Source: Pseudomonadota bacterium (lineage in GTDB: Bacteria > Pseudomonadota > Alphaproteobacteria > Rhizobiales > Beijerinckiaceae). Taken from it: a stretch of 22,267 nucleotides of DNA. Under the pieces are notes generated by a model. It made no database searches and was not told where the DNA came from. It saw only the letters and a list, made by a program, of their open reading frames with translations. Positions 19,147-22,267 of this stretch are shown in pieces. The stretch is taken from contig JAEWKP010000201.1 in assembly GCA_023393655.1 (NCBI GenBank), forward strand, positions 1 to 22,267. Reading direction: 5' to 3'. The position numbers and the translations under genes were made by a program. Within the stretch, counting starts at the first letter, position 1. Each line of letters opens with the position of its first letter.

Positions 19147-19766
19147 AACTGCAGCCCGTCAACAAAGCAACCGGCGCGTTCTATCTGCGCAATTACGCCA
19201 GTCTCTCTCTCATCATCCATATCGAAGCCGACCCCTTGGCTCACTCTTTCGCGACGTTCGATTTCAGTTCGATCTTGCTGCACCACCACGCCGTACAACT
19301 CAGCGACATGCCCGCCTTCGCCTTGCGCCACGAGGCCGGCAATTTCGTCATCGCTGTCCAGCCCCACGACTTCACTGAGACGCGCGCGCTACGCGATGCC
19401 TGGGCTCATGCCGATCGCATCCTTGCACGCCGGGGGATCTGGCTCCTCTCCACATCGATCGATGACCTCCACGCAGAGCCCTGCTGGTCAAACGCACTGC
19501 AGATCGCGCGATGCGCTCGTATCGACGTCAATCCAGATGACAAATCCCGTGTCATCGACTTCCTCGATCAGGCCGGCCAGGCCCGCCTCATCGATTGCGC
19601 TCGCCGCTGCGAAACGAGCAACGACAGCTTCGACGCAATCCTCAAGCTCATCTCTGACGGCGCACTCCACCACGACGCCGCGCCCCTGACCTCCTCCAGC
19701 CTGATCCGCCTTCAACCCTTCACCCGGCCCGCCACGATCCCGTGGCTCAGCCACGGTAGCAGGTAG
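19143..19766 (+). CDS. Hypothetical protein, 207 aa, possibly a degenerate TnsA-like fold
   Basis: The ATG at 19143 overlaps the previous stop (ATGA). Residues ~60-110 read MPAFALRHEAGNFVIAVQP, then a long helix with RDAWAHADRILARRG and the strand IWLLSTSIDDL. This order resembles the TnsA N-terminal nuclease fold (PDF, strand, VEVK, helix, strand), but the acidic and lysine residues expected for catalysis are Ala and Gln here. A winged-helix-like tail follows, about 125-190, with VIDFLDQAGQARLIDCARRC and LKLISDGALHHD. If the similarity is real it is a nuclease-dead scaffold. Otherwise the family is unknown. An inverted-repeat pair covers its stop codon. Confidence 0.75.
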   Translation: MKLQPVNKATGAFYLRNYASLSLIIHIEADPLAHSFATFDFSSILLHHHAVQLSDMPAFALRHEAGNFVIAVQPHDFTETRALRDAWAHADRILARRGIWLLSTSIDDLHAEPCWSNALQIARCARIDVNPDDKSRVIDFLDQAGQARLIDCARRCETSNDSFDAILKLISDGALHHDAAPLTSSSLIRLQPFTRPATIPWLSHGSR

Positions 19767-19787
19767 CCGGTAACGCTACCCGCTACC
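19741..19787. repeat. Two adjacent inverted repeats at the gene junction
   Basis: First, CGTGGCT and AGCCACG around one C (19741-19755). Second, GGTAGCAGGTAGC (19755-19767) with GCTACCCGCTACC (19775-19787), a 13-bp stem with one mismatch and a 7-base loop. Within the second, GGTAGC is itself a tandem pair and so is GCTACC. The repeats cover the stop codon of the preceding gene and lie about 110 bases before the AAA-protease gene. Confidence 0.7.
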
Positions 19788-19897
19788 TGGTCCCGCCGAG
19801 TCTACGACTCCACCCCGCTCTCCCTCCGAATGGGTCGAAAACGACCGGCCTTCGCCGCCGTCGAACGCCCCCGCACGCTCTTTCCAAGGACCAAAAA

Positions 19898-21766
19898 ATG
19901 AACGTCAACGTGATCATCGACGACCTGCCCAGCGACGCCTGCAACGATGGCGATCGCGTTCGCCCTTCGCTCGATCTGGCCGCCCGCATGCTCAGCGACG
20001 CGATGCCGAAACAGATGATTCGTGACGCGAAACGCAAGCGATGCTTCGTAGCCATCATCGAAGTGCACTCTCCCGAATGGGTCGACTATATCCAGCTTTT
20101 CGCCCGCACTCAGTTCCGCCCGGCCGACTTTATCATCCGCTCGGAGCCGTTGGGCAGCAAGGTCGCGCGTTCCGCGACGCAGGACATCTCGCTTCGTAGC
20201 GCTGTCGAATCCGGACAGTCGGTCGTCGTGATCGTCACCGACGCGGGGACGCAGGTGACGCATGCAATCCGCGCCTCGGCCGACTATCACGTGGTGATTC
20301 CGGCGCCCACCGACGCCCAGCTGCGCGCCACGCTTCGCGCCGTGTACGGCAACGCAAGGATCCAGAAAATTCCCGCAGGGATCGGCCTTCGCGCGCCCCC
20401 CTCATCGCTGATCGCCGCGATCCGGCCGGCCGAAAATGCTGGCCGTGCGGTCGCCAGGCTGCGGGAGCTCGACCGCCGCCTCCGTCTCCAGAGTTCGCCG
20501 CTGGCAGGCGACGATGCGGGTCCGTCTCTCGACGATCTCAGCGGCTACGGCCCCGCAAAAGACTGGGGCCTGGCGCTTGCCAGCGACCTCGAGGCCTACC
20601 GCCGGGGTGAGTTGCACTGGTCCCAGATGAGCACTGCCGCCCTGCTCCACGGCGAACCTGGGACCGGCAAAACTCTCTTTGCCAGCGCGCTCGCCAGGAC
20701 CTGCCAGATCCCGCTCGTCTCCACCTCGTTGGGCCAACTTTTCGCATCGACCGACGGATATTTGAGCTCGCTCATCAAGGGCCTAGACGCTGTTTTCCAG
20801 TCAGCGCGCGCGCAGGCACCATCGTTGCTGTTCATCGACGAGATCGACGCGATCCCCAACCGCCTTAACCTCGAAGCCAAGCACAGGGAGTACTGGACGA
20901 GCCTGATTACGCATCTGCTCAAGCTGATCGACGATGCCAGCCACGGTGTCATCATCGTCGGCGCGACCAACCTCAAAGCCCATCTCGACCCCGCGCTGAT
21001 CCGCGCCGGCCGCCTTGAGCTCCACTTTGAGATCAAGCTGCCAACCACACACGAACTTGAGGGCATCTTCCGCTTTCACCTGGCCGGACGCCTCCCCGAG
21101 GCTCATTTCGCGGCGCTCGCCGAGCTCGCGCTCGGAGCAACGGGCGCCGACGTCGCGTTCAGATCGCGCAACGCCATCGCAGACGCACGGCGCGCCGAGC
21201 GCGACCTCACTTTCCGGGACGTCGCCAACCAGTTTCTCAGAGGCGACGTCGATACGGACGAACTGCACCGTATTGCAACCCATGAGGCCGGCCACGCTGT
21301 CGTGGCACTTGCGCTGGGGCGCCAGGTCAACCACGCCTCAACGGTCGCGATCGGCACGCGAAACGGTGGCGTGCTGATGGGCAGCATCGGGACGATCGGC
21401 ACCCGCCAGCGCCTCGAAGATCACATCGTCATCGCATTGGCTGGGCGTGCAGCCGAAATCCTGACGTTCGGCGAAGGCTCGTCCGGTTGCCACGCCGACC
21501 TGGAAGTCGCCACCACCTTCGCCAGCGCAATTCACGGCTCGCTCGGTCTTGGCAACTCCATCGTCCAGCGCGCCACCGTCGCCGACGCCACCCGCAGCCT
21601 CGCCGATCCGATATTCCGCGAGCTCATCGAAACCGAACTGCGCACGCTGGATAGCCGCGCGATGCAGCTCTTGATGGATCATCGGCGCGCGCTGGATGCC
21701 ATCGCCAAGGCCTTGGAGCACAAGCGCGCTCTGACCGGCGACGAACTGCGGGCGCTCTTCGCATGA
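19898..21766 (+). CDS. AAA+ ATPase fused to FtsH-type (M41) zinc metalloprotease, no membrane anchor
   Basis: A 622-residue protein. Residues ~45-150 are an unassigned alpha/beta domain (CFVAIIEVHSPEW; SVVVIVTDAG; DYHVVIPAP) that may be a degenerate AAA module. Residues ~211-440 are the AAA+ domain: Walker A GEPGTGKT (252-259), Walker B LLFIDEID (310-317), sensor-1 GATN (355-358) and arginine-finger region RAGR (369-372). Residues ~455-622 are peptidase M41, with zinc motif HEAGH (462-466), third ligand D534 in CHADLEVATTF and the ALAGRAAE helix. FtsH normally has two N-terminal membrane helices; none is visible, so this one should be soluble. All catalytic residues are present. Its stop overlaps the next start. 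Confidence 0.92.
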   Translation: MNVNVIIDDLPSDACNDGDRVRPSLDLAARMLSDAMPKQMIRDAKRKRCFVAIIEVHSPEWVDYIQLFARTQFRPADFIIRSEPLGSKVARSATQDISLRSAVESGQSVVVIVTDAGTQVTHAIRASADYHVVIPAPTDAQLRATLRAVYGNARIQKIPAGIGLRAPPSSLIAAIRPAENAGRAVARLRELDRRLRLQSSPLAGDDAGPSLDDLSGYGPAKDWGLALASDLEAYRRGELHWSQMSTAALLHGEPGTGKTLFASALARTCQIPLVSTSLGQLFASTDGYLSSLIKGLDAVFQSARAQAPSLLFIDEIDAIPNRLNLEAKHREYWTSLITHLLKLIDDASHGVIIVGATNLKAHLDPALIRAGRLELHFEIKLPTTHELEGIFRFHLAGRLPEAHFAALAELALGATGADVAFRSRNAIADARRAERDLTFRDVANQFLRGDVDTDELHRIATHEAGHAVVALALGRQVNHASTVAIGTRNGGVLMGSIGTIGTRQRLEDHIVIALAGRAAEILTFGEGSSGCHADLEVATTFASAIHGSLGLGNSIVQRATVADATRSLADPIFRELIETELRTLDSRAMQLLMDHRRALDAIAKALEHKRALTGDELRALFA

Positions 21767-22122
21767 CACCGGTCGAACTCGCCGCTCTCAACCGCGCCAT
21801 CACCAGACTGTTCGACCGCTGGCAGGCTAGCGAGGAGACCGGCGCACGCATCCTGGCGCTCGACCTCGAACGCTACCGCTCGTGGAAGCGCGGCGAGTTC
21901 AGCGTCATCGATGACGACCTCAAGCTGCGGCTCATCCTCCTGCTCAACATCCATGTTGAGCTCCAGGCACTCTTCACCGACTCGGTTCGCCGGGACCGGT
22001 GGATGAACGGGCACAACGATCTTTTTGGCCAAACCCCGCTCGACCTGATCGCGGACGGCGGCATGGCAGGTATCCGGCGACTCCAATCCTATCTTGCAGC
22101 CGAGAACGCGGCCTCGATCTAG
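21763..22122 (+). CDS. Xre/MbcA/ParS-type antitoxin-like protein
   Basis: A 119-residue protein. The N-terminal half is helical with a probable helix-turn-helix (ITRLFDRWQASEE; LDLERYRSWKRGEF). The C-terminal half matches the Xre/MbcA/ParS toxin-binding domain (DUF2384): LRLILLLNIHVELQALF, then a Trp-containing turn, DLFGQTPLDLIADGG and a final helix IRRLQSYLAAE. In RES-Xre and MbcT-MbcA systems such proteins neutralise an NAD-degrading toxin and repress their operon. No RES toxin is encoded here upstream or in the 145 bases that follow. The ATG overlaps the stop of the protease gene (ATGA), implying strict co-expression. Confidence 0.85.
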   Translation: MTPVELAALNRAITRLFDRWQASEETGARILALDLERYRSWKRGEFSVIDDDLKLRLILLLNIHVELQALFTDSVRRDRWMNGHNDLFGQTPLDLIADGGMAGIRRLQSYLAAENAASI

Positions 22123-22267
22123 CATTTCGACTCGATGCTCAGCCCCGCTTGACTCCGACTCCAAGGCTGCGGGATCGCGCCCGCCCAGCTCTGAATCTCT
22201 TGAAACTATCAAATCAGCGCGCAAAAATTTCGTATCGAGCTGACCTAACAAGCCATTGAAGAGTCAA
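22123..22267. other. End of window, no gene seen
   Basis: The last 145 bases hold no start with a ribosome site. They become AT-richer near 22,205-22,250, which could be the promoter of a gene beyond the window. Confidence 0.4.

Noticed and set aside
1..22267. tRNA, rRNA, CRISPR arrays, insertion sequences
   Set aside because: Looked for by eye; no cloverleaf with a TTC-loop, no regularly spaced repeats and no transposase motif was found.
21763..22267. A RES-type toxin partner for the antitoxin-like gene
   Set aside because: No frame after 22122 has a start with a ribosome site, and none upstream has RES motifs; a gene beyond the window cannot be excluded.

Overview
The window is GC-rich chromosomal DNA from an alphaproteobacterium, most likely a sphingomonad. 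That placement is inferred from the many promoters fitting the alphaproteobacterial general-stress sigma factor EcfG and from the style of the small stress proteins; no rRNA or housekeeping marker is present to prove it. I see no rRNA, tRNA, CRISPR array or insertion sequence.

Positions 1 to about 17,810 form a patchwork of short, mostly monocistronic genes on both strands. Recognisable products are a cupin, a MOSC protein, a DUF2171 protein, a dienelactone-hydrolase-like protein, exonuclease III, a general-stress FMN-binding split-barrel protein, a PAP2-like membrane protein, a DUF2934 protein, a cold-shock protein, a cardiolipin-synthase-like phospholipase D, a PagL-like lipid A deacylase, an SH3-like secreted protein, a lipocalin lipoprotein, two PRC-barrel proteins and a CsbD protein. 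About a dozen small conserved-looking proteins have no known function. By eye I count 19 elements of the form GGAAC, 16 or 17 bases, then CGTT or a one-base variant. Nearly all lie 20 to 60 bases upstream of a start codon in the right orientation, and nine match CGTT exactly. The region therefore reads as a general-stress-response island for envelope repair, DNA repair and redox protection.

Two of these promoters do not lead into a gene. Each leads into a short stretch made of a hairpin with a C-rich loop followed by a strong intrinsic terminator (13,127 to 13,019 and 17,777 to 17,711, both minus strand). They are good candidates for stress-induced small RNAs. A third promoter-terminator pair on the plus strand (13,695 to 13,785) may be another.

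From 18,212 to the end the character changes and no EcfG-type promoter is seen. A minus-strand helix-turn-helix regulator faces a tight four-gene plus-strand operon: a DUF6634-like protein; a protein that may be a catalytically degraded TnsA-like fold; a 622-residue AAA+ ATPase fused to an FtsH-type (M41) zinc protease, with no membrane anchor and a novel N-terminal domain; and a protein resembling Xre/MbcA/ParS antitoxins. ATGA overlaps join the first to the second and the third to the fourth gene, and a pair of adjacent inverted repeats sits between the second and third. This cassette is the best candidate here for an undescribed system.

Signs of decay and rearrangement include a frameshifted BrnA-like antitoxin remnant (9,975 to 10,173) and a leftover 3' end of a paralogue of the gene at 1,391 to 1,633 (15,416 to 15,511).
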